This document shows, one piece after another, positions 22,568 through 33,261 of a stretch of 64,000 nucleotides of DNA. Both the position numbers and the translations under genes were made by a program. Position 1 is the stretch's first letter, and every line of letters begins with the position of its first letter. The notes beneath the pieces were generated by a model. It had not been told where the DNA came from. It saw only the letters and a list, made by a program, of their open reading frames with translations, and searched no databases. Source of the stretch: Culex pipiens pallens (Eukaryota; Arthropoda; Insecta; Diptera; Culicidae). The stretch lies in assembly GCF_016801865.2 (NCBI RefSeq), contig NC_068938.1, positions 109,543,176-109,607,175 of the forward strand, read 5' to 3'.

Positions 22568-25500
22568 CAGCGGTCAGCGAACGACTGGACAACGCGTACC
22601 ATAGGTACATTATGTACCGTAGGTATAAAATAGACCCACCAAGTGGTCCTTTAGCCTCTTGTCCTGTAACTCCGATACCCTGGCCTCCCCGCGGTGCTGG
22701 CCGGGATACTAGTAACCATTGCAGAGACCGGGTAACCAACCCCCGGTGGAAACTTTGGTAGTATGCTGACAGGGTAAGGGGGGCTCCACCCTCTTCGGAG
22801 GGTGTAGCTGTACCGTTAGGCTTCGAGATAAAAGCCCCCGTTACGGTGTCGAGAGAAAACCGCAGCTGGGTCCCGGAAGCTGCAAGGTGGCAGCCCCACC
22901 CCGAGACTAGGTATTCGCAGCCCTGGTTAGGCGGCATACCGAAGTAAATCACCAACTCAGAAAAACGAAAGAAGAAATTCAGGACGGATTAATCGGCATC
23001 AGACCAGGCGATGTAAAAAGGACAACGATTGGAAACTCGGTACTTGGAACGTTCGAACTCTCCAAGATCCTGCACGTGCTGGCCTTCTTGCCCGGGAGCT
23101 GCACAAGCTGAACGTGCATGTGGCCGCCATCCAGGAAGTTCGATGGCCCGGTCATGGAGAGCGAGAATTCACGGCGGTGGACCCCATCGCCAACACCTCT
23201 TTCAAGTACCACATCTACTACAGTGGCGGCGAAAAGGCGATGCACGGAGTCGGTTTTGTAGTGATTGGGGATCAAAAGAACCGAGTCATCAAGTGGAAGG
23301 TGGTGAATGACCGGATCTGCGTGTTGAGAATAAAGGGCAAATTCTTCAACTACAGCCTGATCAACATCTACGCTCCGACGAACGACAAGCCCGATGACGA
23401 GAAAGACGCTTTCTACGAGCGTCTGGACAAGACCTATGGAGAGTGCCCAAGACACGACGTGAAGATAGTCATCGGAGACGCAAACGCGCAAGTCGGAAGG
23501 GAAGCCTTCTTCCATCCTGTCATCGGCAAGGAGAGCCTTCATCCTCGCACGAATGACAACGGCCTACGTTTGGTCAATTTCGCCGCAGCCAGAGGAATGG
23601 CTATCTGTAGCACCTTCTTTGCGCGCATGAACATTCGGAAGCACACCTGGCGACACCCGAATGGCGAATCGTGCACACAAATCGATCACGTTTTGGTGGA
23701 TGGTCGACACTTCTCGGACGTGATGGACGTCCGATCGTACAGAGGACCGAACATCGACTCTGATCACTTCCTGGTAGCGTGTAAAATCCGAGCTAGGCTG
23801 TCGAACGTGCTGACCCCGCGGACTGCGAGGGTAGCGCGGTTGAACGTCCAGCGCCTCGCGAGCAGCGACGTTGCTGCAGAGTACAGTCGGAAGCTTGACG
23901 AGCGGATCAACGAGGACGCGCCTACGGGTAACCTGGACGAGCAATGGGGAGCCCTCCAGAGCATCGTCAACACAACGGCTACCGAAGTGATCGGCACGAC
24001 CAGAGGACGCAAACCCAAAGGGTGGTTCGATGCGGAGTGCCAGCGAGTGACGGACGAGAAGAACGAGGCCAGGAAGCGTATGCTCGTTAAGGGTACGCGC
24101 CGAAACTGTAAGCGATACAGTGAGTTGCGAAGAGCAGAGAAACGAATCCACCGCCGAAAAGAACGGGAGTACGACGAAACGATACTTGCCGAAGCGGAAG
24201 CACAGTACAACGCGAACGATAAGCGGAGGTTTTACGCAACTGTCAACGGTGTAAGAAGGAAAACCACGCCTTCCCCTGTGATGTGCAACGACACGGAAGG
24301 CAACCTGTTGACAGACAAGACTGCGGTGGCGGCTAGGTGGAAGGAGCACTTCCAGCAGCTGTTGAATGGTGAGGCACGAGAGGGAATCGTCGAGGACAGG
24401 ATACACGTTGAGGAAGATGGAAAAGCTGTGGACCCGCCTACGTTGGAGGAAGTAGCTAAGGCTGTTAAAGAGCTCAAGAACGGGAAATCCGCGGGAAAGG
24501 ACGGACTTCCGGCCGAACTTTTCAAGCACGGGGGTACGCGGATGATCGAGATTCTGCACCAAATCATCCTACGCATTTGGTGCGAAGAACAGCTTCCGAC
24601 CGACTGGTTAGACGGGCTCGTCACCCCAATCTACAAGAAAGGGCAAAGACTCGATTGTGCCAACTATCGAGGCATCACAATCCTCAACGCAGCGTACAAA
24701 GTACTCTCCCGCATCCTGTGGAGCAAGCTGAGACCGATGACCGAGACCTTTGTCGGCGAATACCAGTGCGGTTTTCGAGCGGGTCGGTCAACGACGGATC
24801 AGATGTTCACTCTGCGACAAATCCTCGACAAGTTCCGGGAGTACAACCTGCAAACACATCATTTGTTCATCGACTTCAAAGCGGCGTACGATTCGGTCAA
24901 AAGAAACGAACTTTGGAAGATTATGGTAGAACACGGCTTTCCGGCGAAGCTTATAAGACTGATTCGTGCAACGCTCGACGGAGCAAAATCAAGCGTGCGA
25001 ATAGCCAACGAGACATCTGAAGCTTTCGTTACGTTGGATGGATTGAAGCAGGGCGATGCTCTCTCGAACTTACTGTTCATCATAGCGTTGGAGGGTGCTG
25101 CGCGAAGGGCAGGCGTGCAAAGAAACGGAACACTCATCACTAAATCGCACATGCTGCTTGGATACGCTGACGACATCGACATCATTGGTATCGACCGTCG
25201 TTCAGTGGAGGAGGCGTTCGTCCCTTTCAAGCGGGAAGCTGCGAAGATCGGACTGACCATTAACACTGCCAAGACCAAGTATCTGGTTGCTGGCAGAGCG
25301 CGTGGCAGTGCAGGTGATGGTGTTTCGGAGGTGGAAATAGATGGAGAAAGATATGAGGTGGTGGATGAATTTGTATATCTTGGTACACTCGTGACATGCG
25401 ACAACGATGTGAGCTGCGAAGTGAAACGGCGGATTAGTGCTGCAAACAGGGCCTTCTACGGTCTTCGTAGCCAGCTAAGGTCCCGCAGCCTAAGGACGCC

Positions 25501-25961
25501 TACGAAAATCACGCTGTACAGGACCTTGATACTCCCTGTAGCTCTTTACGGTCACGAGTCGTGGACGCTAAAGGAGGCTGACCAGAGAGCACTTGGGGTC
25601 TTCGGCGGCAAGCAAGTAGGAGACTGGTGGCGCAGGCGCATGAACTTCGAGCTGTACCAAGACTACAAACATGCTGATATCGTAAAAGTCATCAAGCACG
25701 ACAGGCTGAAGTGGGCTGGACATGTAGCCAGAATGTCGGACGAGCGGGCCGCTAAAACGATATTCAGTAGCGAACCTGGACGGGGTCGTCGGCTTCGTGG
25801 AAGGCCTCGTACGCGTTGGCTGTGTGCAGTCGACGAAGATGCAAGAGCGGCCAACATTGTGGGCGACTGGAGACGAGCGGCCCAAGATCGAGCATCCTGG
25901 AAATCTTCGATTAGTTCAGCGTTGGGTCGATAGACCTGTTGCTGATAAAGTAAAGTAAGTA
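22568..25961 (+). mobile_element. Near full-length RTE-clade LINE with 14-bp target duplication
   Basis: AGCTCTTTTCTGGT occurs immediately left (22554-22567) and right (25962-25975), a perfect 14-base target-site duplication. Between them lie a GC-rich leader of about 360 bases, one long open frame for endonuclease and reverse transcriptase, and a very short 3' tail made of AAAGTAAAGTAAGTA-like repeats instead of poly(A), as RTE elements have. The element is much more GC-rich than its host sequence. The intact frame and exact duplication argue for recent insertion. Confidence 0.9.
22931..25933 (+). CDS. RTE LINE endonuclease-reverse transcriptase polyprotein
   Basis: Uninterrupted frame of 1000 codons from just after a TAG (22928-22930) to TAG at 25931-25933. 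No in-frame ATG precedes the conserved start of the endonuclease (GTWNVRTL at about codons 37-44); a GTG at 23114 is the first alternative start but would cut that motif off. Endonuclease motifs are QEVRW, IGDANAQVG (about codons 181-189) and SDHFLV (277-282). Reverse transcriptase follows with GKSAGKDGLP near codon 520, FIDFKAAYDS, GLKQGDALS and the catalytic YADD (745-748, bases 25163-25174). A C-terminal LKWAGHVARM / RGRPRTRW region is typical of RTE proteins. It acts in target-primed reverse transcription. How translation starts is unclear: non-ATG initiation, or loss of the ATG in this copy. Confidence 0.88.
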   Translation, partial: AAYRSKSPTQKNERRNSGRINRHQTRRCKKDNDWKLGTWNVRTLQDPARAGLLARELHKLNVHVAAIQEVRWPGHGEREFTAVDPIANTSFKYHIYYSGGEKAMHGVGFVVIGDQKNRVIKWKVVNDRICVLRIKGKFFNYSLINIYAPTNDKPDDEKDAFYERLDKTYGECPRHDVKIVIGDANAQVGREAFFHPVIGKESLHPRTNDNGLRLVNFAAARGMAICSTFFARMNIRKHTWRHPNGESCTQIDHVLVDGRHFSDVMDVRSYRGPNIDSDHFLVACKIRARLSNVLTPRTARVARLNVQRLASSDVAAEYSRKLDERINEDAPTGNLDEQWGALQSIVNTTATEVIGTTRGRKPKGWFDAECQRVTDEKNEARKRMLVKGTRRNCKRYSELRRAEKRIHRRKEREYDETILAEAEAQYNANDKRRFYATVNGVRRKTTPSPVMCNDTEGNLLTDKTAVAARWKEHFQQLLNGEAREGIVEDRIHVEEDGKAVDPPTLEEVAKAVKELKNGKSAGKDGLPAELFKHGGTRMIEILHQIILRIWCEEQLPTDWLDGLVTPIYKKGQRLDCANYRGITILNAAYKVLSRILWSKLRPMTETFVGEYQCGFRAGRSTTDQMFTLRQILDKFREYNLQTHHLFIDFKAAYDSVKRNELWKIMVEHGFPAKLIRLIRATLDGAKSSVRIANETSEAFVTLDGLKQGDALSNLLFIIALEGAARRAGVQRNGTLITKSHMLLGYADDIDIIGIDRRSVEEAFVPFKREAAKIGLTINTAKTKYLVAGRARGSAGDGVSEVEIDGERYEVVDEFVYLGTLVTCDNDVSCEVKRRISAANRAFYGLRSQLRSRSLRTPTKITLYRTLILPVALYGHESWTLKEADQRALGVFGGKQVGDWWRRRMNFELYQDYKHADIVKVIKHDRLKWAGHVARMSDERAAKTIFSSEPGRGRRLRGRPRTRWLCAVDEDARAANIVGDWRRAAQDRASWKSSISSALGR

Positions 25962-26373
25962 AGCTCTTTTCTGGTTATATTTGTGATTGTGGTTATGTTA
26001 TGATTTCTGTTTTGAAGAAGTGACCAATTACTTCCATAACGAATCTTTTTCATTCAAATTTGTGTGGACATGTGCCTAAACTGGTATATTAGAACCTATT
26101 TGGGTATTTCGTAAATTTTTACCAGTTGTTCTTTTCATTGAATTTGTGCCCAATTATTCATATCCAGATTTTATGCTCTATTGTGCATACCAATGAAGCA
26201 ACTGAGTGAACAGTTATTTTTCTGTGCGTCAGAGTTTATGAATCTGTAATCGTAAAATTTGAAGGTTTGTGCTTTAATATTTATAATTTAATAAATAAAA
26301 AGATATGAAAATTGAAATAAAAAGCCAAAGTTTCAACATTTGAATAAAAAAAATCTATTATATTTTTCTATTT

Positions 26374-26475
26374 TTCTTTTTTGAAAACTCATGATTGAAA
26401 AAAACTGAACAAGTGATAGATGCATTTTTAACACTATTTTAGTTGTTATTCAATCATGAGTTTTCAAAAAAAGAA
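26374..26475. repeat. Inverted repeat, 26-27-bp arms
   Basis: TTCTTTTTTGAAAACTCATG at 26374 is mirrored at 26449-26475 (TTCAATCATGAGTTTTCAAA...), leaving a loop of about 49 bases. It may be a hairpin MITE remnant; no target duplication was seen. Confidence 0.6.
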
Positions 26476-26930
26476 CAAAGTTTGTGGAAATTTTCTGCCC
26501 TACAACTTTTCCAAAGACCGCAAAGCTCTATCTCTTAACTGTCAAAAGTTAGAAATTCCAAAGCCTACTTTGATGAGTATTTTGAAAAACTAATTTCACC
26601 AAAAGTTGGCCATGGCGACGCTGAACAAAGTTGTAGATCATGTCAAAGCTCGAAAGTGCTTACTTTTAGCTCTAATCAATTAAGTTCGTCAAAACAGTCT
26701 TTTGAACCACTGTGCGTCTTTTCAGACTGAATTTACTAACTAAACGGGACAAACACAGAACACCCAGAGGCGGCAGATTTCCCCAAATTGTATAAGGTTT
26801 TGCTCTAATTTGTAAAAAATGTGCTCAGTTATGCCCATTGTTTTAAAATTTGTTCATTAAACCGTTTGTGAATTTGTAAATAATTGTGGTAATTTTTGCT
26901 CAGTTGTGCTTATTTGTGCACGAAAAGTGT

Positions 26931-29126
26931 CGATTTTTATGAACGTTTAACACAACTCAAAATGCTAGTTCGCCTCCTCTATTCTTCCAAGAACCACTCG
27001 CCGCAAATGTGTGTTCCCTCAAACCCTTTCGTTCCACTTGTGTTCACCATTTTCTCTCGAAAAACATACACACGTTGTTTGCGATACGGTTAATAATCTA
27101 ATTTGTTTTGAATTTCACGCGGTACGCGAACCAAGATCCGGGCCCTGCCTGACAGATGGTTGCGTCACCGTTGTGTGACGTGTGACAGAATGGTCCCCCT
27201 GAAAAGGAAGCACGAGCGCGTCTTCCTGGATTGTTTTTACGCCGAGGGCCATTTGCGGAAATTCTACACCTCTCTTCGGAAGGATAGGAGTGTCAAGTTG
27301 GGACAAAGGCGTGTGCGCTGGGAAGCCGCTCAAAATTATGACAGATGATGACCGCCTTGGGCAACACCGGATTTGTGGTGGCTTTTTGAGTTTTGAGTAT
27401 AGAGGGGGAGTGTCGTCCCCCTCGGCAAAGTGCATTCTGATATGGAATGCGATGCTAGTTTTTAAATATCACTTTGCTGACATAAATTTGCCTCCAAGTT
27501 TGCAATTTACGGCGTTTTCTAATTTATTCCCTTTCTCTACCCTTTTTTCCAGGTACGTACTCCATTAGTCGGAATTCCGCGCCATTTTAGAAAGATTATC
27601 CCTTTCTTCGTTAGTATCTTTTTCTTCTTTTTTATTCGGAGGAATGCCAAAAATTCCAAAATCATTGCCTAAAAGGCGGTGTGATGGCGCGAAATTCCGC
27701 CCACAATTCCACGTGGCCTCCTGATGGTGGGAGTGGGAGGTTGAAAAGCATTCACGCCAAGACATTCCACGTGGTCGCAGCCACCGAATCGCTAACAGCA
27801 TCGACGACGACGACATTCCGGAAGTGTGGTGCGGCGATAAAACCTGGTTCCTCGTTCTAACGGAGACTGAAGTCAGCCGGAAGAAATGGTTAAATTCAGC
27901 TTAAATTACAATTTACGATCGAATAAATTCTGCGGAGGTTCCTGGTGCGTGGTTCGACAGTTGGTTTTAGGATATTAGGAGAGGACTTGGCACTGTGGGA
28001 TGTTTTTAGTTAAAAATTGGACAAAATTACGTAATTCAGTGACTTTTGCGGGAAAGACCAGTTCAAATTTGTTTGACTTGCTCACAAGAATGTTGCAAAC
28101 AAGCATTGAAACTTGCATGCAAGTTTACGTTTACAACGTGCCGCCATCTAGTGGCGAGTAGGAAAATCCTGAAGATTCCCAAATTATCCTTCAATTTTCA
28201 TCCCAAAATACGCTCGCGATGCAAACAGGACAAAATGCACTCGTGTCGTAGTTCTGCTCGCAGGTCGTCATGGCCGTGGCATATCCCGCGGGGTAGATTT
28301 GCAAACGACGACGCGGGTTTGCCACCTGTTTTCCGGCTGATTTGGAAGACCATGTCATGGACGACTAAAACAGGAATGAATAAGCACATGCCAAATATTT
28401 ATCCTCTCTCGCACGACGGTGTGGGCAGGTTACCTGTGATGTGTAACGAATGTTGTGTTGTTGGGTTGAGTTGGTTTGGAATTTTGTGTTAAAATTTCCT
28501 GTTTATTTAGGTGAGAGTATTTTTCTCTCAATTAAAAATTGTGTTACTTTGATCAGAATATTGTAATTTTTTGGAGATTTTTTTCAAAACAAAATTGAGA
28601 GTATTTTACTCTCAACATGAATTTCCACGAGAATTTCTTTAAATTCGAACAATGTTTTGTATTTTTTCTCAAATCAACCCTCTTCAACAGTACATTCGAA
28701 TCCTGTTATCAAAAATTTACAGCTCCACCACCCTGAACCACCCACGAGGTTTCAGGAAGTTTCCGTTGATGAAATTTTGCCGCGTACTCAAAGGCAGCGA
28801 GCATCTGCTCGTTCGTCCAAAATGCATATTGATGGTGGTGCTGGCGATGTCGATGATGACGATGAGTGTGTGGGGAACCAGACCAGGACGTCTAGACCTG
28901 GGTATTAATTGAGTGGTGGCTGACTGGCATCCATTGACGGGAGCCCGTGCCAGCATGAAAGAGTTGTTTGCGGTACAATTAGGGCACGTTTTGAGGGCTT
29001 TTTGGTGGGCTTTACAGCAAATTTCTGGAATGGTGGGGTTCATTTACAATTTTCGGGGAAATCTAAAAATGAAGAGAGTTTGCTGCAAGCGAATGAAGTA
29101 CTGAAATTGTGAATTTTGATATTGAA
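26931..29126. other. Unclassified mixed DNA
   Basis: Unique-looking sequence, moderately GC-rich at 27110-28480. Two short TGAGAGTATTTTNCTCTCA hairpins lie at about 28511-28532 and 28597-28616. Frames up to 148 codons overlap on both strands without any recognised domain. Confidence 0.4.
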
Positions 29127-29697
29127 AAATGCAAAAAAGCAAAAAAGCAAAAAAGCAAAAAAGCAAAAAAGCAAAAAAGCAAAAAAGCAAAAAAGCAAAA
29201 AAGCAAAATAGCAAAAAAGCAAAAAAGCAAAAAAGCAAAAAAGCAAAAAAGCAAAAAAGCAAAAAAGCAAAAAAGCAAAAAAGCAAAAAAGCAAAAAAGC
29301 AAAAAAGCAAAAAAGCAAAAAAGCAAAAAAGCAAAAAAGCAAAAAAGCAAAAAAGCAAAAAAGCAAAAAAGCAAAAAAGCAAAAAAGCAAAAAAGCAAAA
29401 AAGCAAAAAAGCAAAAAAGCAAAAAGCAAAAAAGCAAAAAAGCAAAAAAGCAAAAAAGCAAAAAAGCAAAAAAGCAAAAAAGCAAAAAAGCAAAAAAGCA
29501 AAAAAGCAAAAAAGCAAAAAAGCAAAAACAAAAAAGCAAAAAAGCAAAAAAGCAAAAAAGCAAAAAAACAAAAAAGCAAAAAAAAACAAAAAAAGCAAAA
29601 AAGCAAAAAAGCAAAAAAGCAAAAAAGCAAAAAAGCAAAAAAGCAAAAAAGCAAAAAAGCAAAAAAGCAAAAAAGCAAAAAAGCAAAAAGGCAAAAA
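29127..29697. repeat. (GCAAAAAA)n 8-mer array, about 70 copies
   Basis: Homogeneous 8-base array with a few length variants (GCAAAAA, ACAAAAAA) clustered at 29418-29610. Open frames of 205-270 codons on both strands (K/S/A/Q repeats on one, F/L/C/A on the other) arise because neither strand's unit generates a stop; they are not genes. Confidence 0.95.
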
Positions 29698-30863
29698 ACG
29701 AAAAAAAGCTTTTATTTTCACGCTGAACTGCTTCAGGTTGCCCTCAAGACGTTATACTGTTCCCAAACTGTTTAATTCAATCAATTCAAGCTCAACAAAT
29801 CACTGCATAATTTCCCCCAAAGTTGCTTTCCAATATTTTCCCTTTCCAACCTTTCCCAGAGGGTTGAAAAACTCACTGAACCGTCTAACCGGTCACGCTG
29901 GACTCGCAGCCCAGCACGGCTGCAAACTTTTCATCGATTAATTATTCAAATTGTTTCTTTGAAAAATCTCGCGCACGCCAAAATAAGAGGCAACAAAAAA
30001 AATACTTGAAATGGTAATTCAAAGCGCCCCCCTTCCCTTTTCGCATTTCCCCCAAATTTTCCGTGACGCCCGGAAAAGCGGCCGCCGAAAAGCTTATTAT
30101 GCTGAATAATTTAGAAATCAATTTTGGGCCGCGCCACGGCGCGGGTGGCGTTGAATTAGGAGGGGGGAAGGTTTGGCAGATTCCATTTGACCATACCACC
30201 GTGGCCGCTGGTCCCTTTTTAAAGGTGAGGGTAATTGGTTCAGAAGTTTTGGGCCCCCCAACCGGAAAAAACGAAACTTGTAGGGCGCCGAATGTCAACG
30301 GCGGCACGTGCCGGTGAAGGTTCGAAATATGTTTTTCGAAGGGAAAAATTAATCGATACTTTCACTGATTTTTTAAGGTTGATGAGGAGGGTTTGTGCCA
30401 AAAAGGTCGAACGCTAAAATAAAATAATATTGATGGATTGTCGAAAATGGACTCTCCTTCGAATTTTAAAACAAACATTTATGTCATTGGAGTAACCCTT
30501 TTCCGATGATTAACATTCCAAAGCCGGATTGGAATTGGGAATTTGTCATCGGAGAAGTGGCGAACTTTTCCGCCGAAGGTCTTTTTGAAGAAGATTTTCG
30601 TTGGTTTTGATTAATGAATGCTTGTGTTTGTTTCCACTTGAAAAAACTTTGATTTTTCCCCTTTCCTTAGGGAACGGTTGTGGGCAATGGCGCTGAAGGG
30701 TTTTGCCCCCAAACAATTAGCTGATGAAGTTGGGAAAGTCGGAAATTGGAAGTAATTGGAATTTTTAAAGAGGAACATAGAGCATTGGAGGAGAGATAAG
30801 TTTAGATTTGAAAAAGCAACTAAAGAAGCAGACGTAAATATTTTTTTTGATATTTGAAAATAC
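29698..30863. other. Unclassified DNA
   Basis: Mixed sequence with GC-rich parts at 29880-30310. No repeat, element end or exon was recognised. Confidence 0.4.
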
Positions 30864-30867
30864 TATG

Positions 30868-32239
30868 GAGCAATTCCAGCTCAAATCAGGAATTTTTCTG
30901 GTACTTTTGTACCCGACCCTCTCCGATTTCAAAGAAACTTTGTAGAAATGTTATCCTAGGCATTTTTGTGTATATGGAGCCAATAGTACTCGAAAATAAC
31001 ATTTGAGAAGGGCGTAAGTTATTTCAATATTTTTGTATTTTGTAATTTAAAAATTACTGTATCTCGAAGCCGTTGCGTCGTATCAAAAAGTGGTCAAAGA
31101 CAAACTTGTAGGAAATTGGACGGGCTTTCTGAAAAAAATACACTGAAACAAAAATACACGCCACATCTATAAGATTTTTTGATTTTTAAGTCTAAAACTT
31201 AAATTTAAAGGTGATGACACGATTTTTTTTCGTTCAAAATTTTTGAGGAAATTAGGCTATTAGGCAAAAATGTGACTAAAAAACTGACGAAAAATGCAGG
31301 ATGGTATGTCTCTCCTAAAAAAATACAAAAATCATTTAATAAAACTTTTTTTTTTGAAAAGTGGTCTAAAGTCAATTTTTTTAAAAACCAGTAGTGGGGA
31401 TCGATTCTCCAGACAATTTTATATAAAAGTTTCCATATTGACCATTGTCCTATGTCCAATCCTTGGGAAGATACAGCGCTCGTCCAATTTTACATAAGTT
31501 TGCCTTTGGCAGCTTTTTGATTTATGTCGTTTTTATATTTACGTAATCAAATTTACTATCGTGGTTTCTACCACACTGAAAAAAAATTCTATTTTCAGTT
31601 ATAAGCAATGTAATCAAGCTTATATCTGTAAGCCCTTACATCCAATTGAAATGCTGTCAAAGGCAAACTTATGGGAAATTGGACGAGCTTTCCGGTAAAA
31701 ATATTTACGAGACTGAAAAACCAAGTCTGTCATATAGTAATTGTATCTTCCCAAGGATTGGACATAGGACAATGGTCAATATGGAGACTTTTATGTTAAA
31801 TTGTCTGGAAAATCGATTCCCACTACTGGTTTTCAAAAATTTTGACGTTTAGACCACTTTTCAAAAAAACAGTTTTAGTAAATGATTTTTGTATTTTTTT
31901 AGGAGAGACATACCATCCTGCATTTTTCGTCAGTCTTTTAGTTATATTATAGGCTATTTCCTTAAAAATTTTGAACGAAAAAAAATCTTGTCATCATTTT
32001 AAATTTAAGTTTTAGACTTAAAAATCAAAAAAATCTTATAGATGTGGCGTGTATTTTTGTTTCAGTGTATTTTTTAACTTACACCCTTCTCAAATGTTAT
32101 TTTCGAGTACTATTGGCTCCATATACACAAAATTGGCTTATATAGGCCTAAGATAACATGTCTACAAAGTTTCATTGAAATCGGAGAAGGTCGGGTACAA
32201 AAGTACCAGAAAAATTTCTGATTTGACATGGAATTGCTC
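30868..32239. mobile_element. 1.37-kb foldback element, GAGCAATTCCAG ends, TATG flanks
   Basis: The element starts GAGCAATTCCAGCTC and ends ATGGAATTGCTC, with TATG on each side (30864-30867, 32240-32243). Arms of about 600 bases pair almost throughout: for example CCAATCCTTGGGAAGATAC at 31456 is mirrored at 31745, and GTCCAATTTTACATAAG at 31484 is mirrored near 31670. The loop is only about 140 bases. The arms have diverged slightly, so this is not a recent mirror-copy. No coding frame. Same family as 7545-9183. Confidence 0.8.
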
Positions 32240-32243
32240 TATG

Positions 32244-33261
32244 CCAATAACATTTTAAAAATCTTGTTATACGATTTGTTATTCGTCTTAATGATTTTTT
32301 TTTTCATTTGATTGTTATTGTGATAACAGACTTATTCCACTTTAAGTCATTCTTCGAAGAAATCTTTATTATCATTTTTTTGTTATTTTAACAACTAATC
32401 CGATCATCCAAATAATAGTTCGAGGTATTCTATAAAAAAAAGTTATTCCAAAGTTGTGTTGGCTTTCAACCAGTATCAGACCCATAACAAATTTCGTTAA
32501 GATAATATTAACTGGTATTAAACTCTTTTGCAAAAATAGATTTTTAAGAAGATTCCATAACACTTTATACTATTTTAACAGTATTTGTTATAGAAATGGC
32601 ATGAATGTTGTTATTACCGTCTTCCTGGGATGTCAATATGTAAATAATTCTGAACAATCATGTTGTAAACAAGTTTTGTTTAAATTGGTTACAACGTTAC
32701 ATTATTAGTTACAACGTCATAAGTTTAGGTTAATCTTTTTATTAAAATAGTAAATAAAAAAAAATATCACTTTAAAAAAAAGCAAACATTTTAATGACAT
32801 TGCTAATTTGACTTTTTTCGATTATTCCATATTATTTTTAATATTCTTAAAAAATGACTGTTTTTTCTTCGAAAAAATTAAAAATATATGCATTTAAAAG
32901 GTCATAATTTACTGAAAGAATTTGTCTAAAAAAGAAAAGTGTGACATGTTACGGGGGGGATCGAAATATTTCATAAAATTTGAATTTATGTACAGTTCAA
33001 GTGAAAGAAATGCTCAATAACCTGCATAGAATTTCAATTCTTTTGTGTACAAGGAACCATTAAATATTTGGTACTTAGCAAATTACGGGAAAAAAATGAT
33101 ACAATTTGGATCAGGCTTTTACATTAATTTATATGGAGCAAGATAATCTGAAAAACGCATCTAAATTTTGATTTTTATTGATGATAATGTTCAAAATTGA
33201 TCAATGTTGCATTATGAAGACATTAAAAACCCATGGTAATTATACATCTGAGAGAGCTAGT
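32244..33261. other. AT-rich unclassified DNA
   Basis: Strongly AT-rich, no gene or repeat unit recognised. Confidence 0.45.

Larger units (their letters stand above)
20641..26930. repeat. Decayed AATTTGTGCCCA-rich sequence, split by elements
   Basis: Phrases such as AATTTGTGCCCAAT, GGGCACAAATTTGTG and ATGGGCACA recur irregularly at 20650-20960, 22085-22550, 25976-26170 and 26800-26930. They are separated by the TIR element at 20964 and the RTE LINE at 22568. This looks like one ancient repeat-derived region that later received the insertions. I could not define a unit length. Confidence 0.4.

Noticed and set aside
23564..24562. 332-codon minus-strand open frame
   Set aside because: Antisense to the RTE LINE frame, GC-rich shadow without motifs.
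29109..29941. Open frames of 205-270 codons on both strands
   Set aside because: They lie in the (GCAAAAAA)n array, which has no stop codon in several frames; the products are pure K/S/A/Q or F/L/C/A repeats.
30868..32239. Assembly artefact explaining the giant palindrome
   Set aside because: The two arms differ at many positions and an independent related copy exists at 7545-9183 with the same ends, so a mirrored-read artefact is unlikely.
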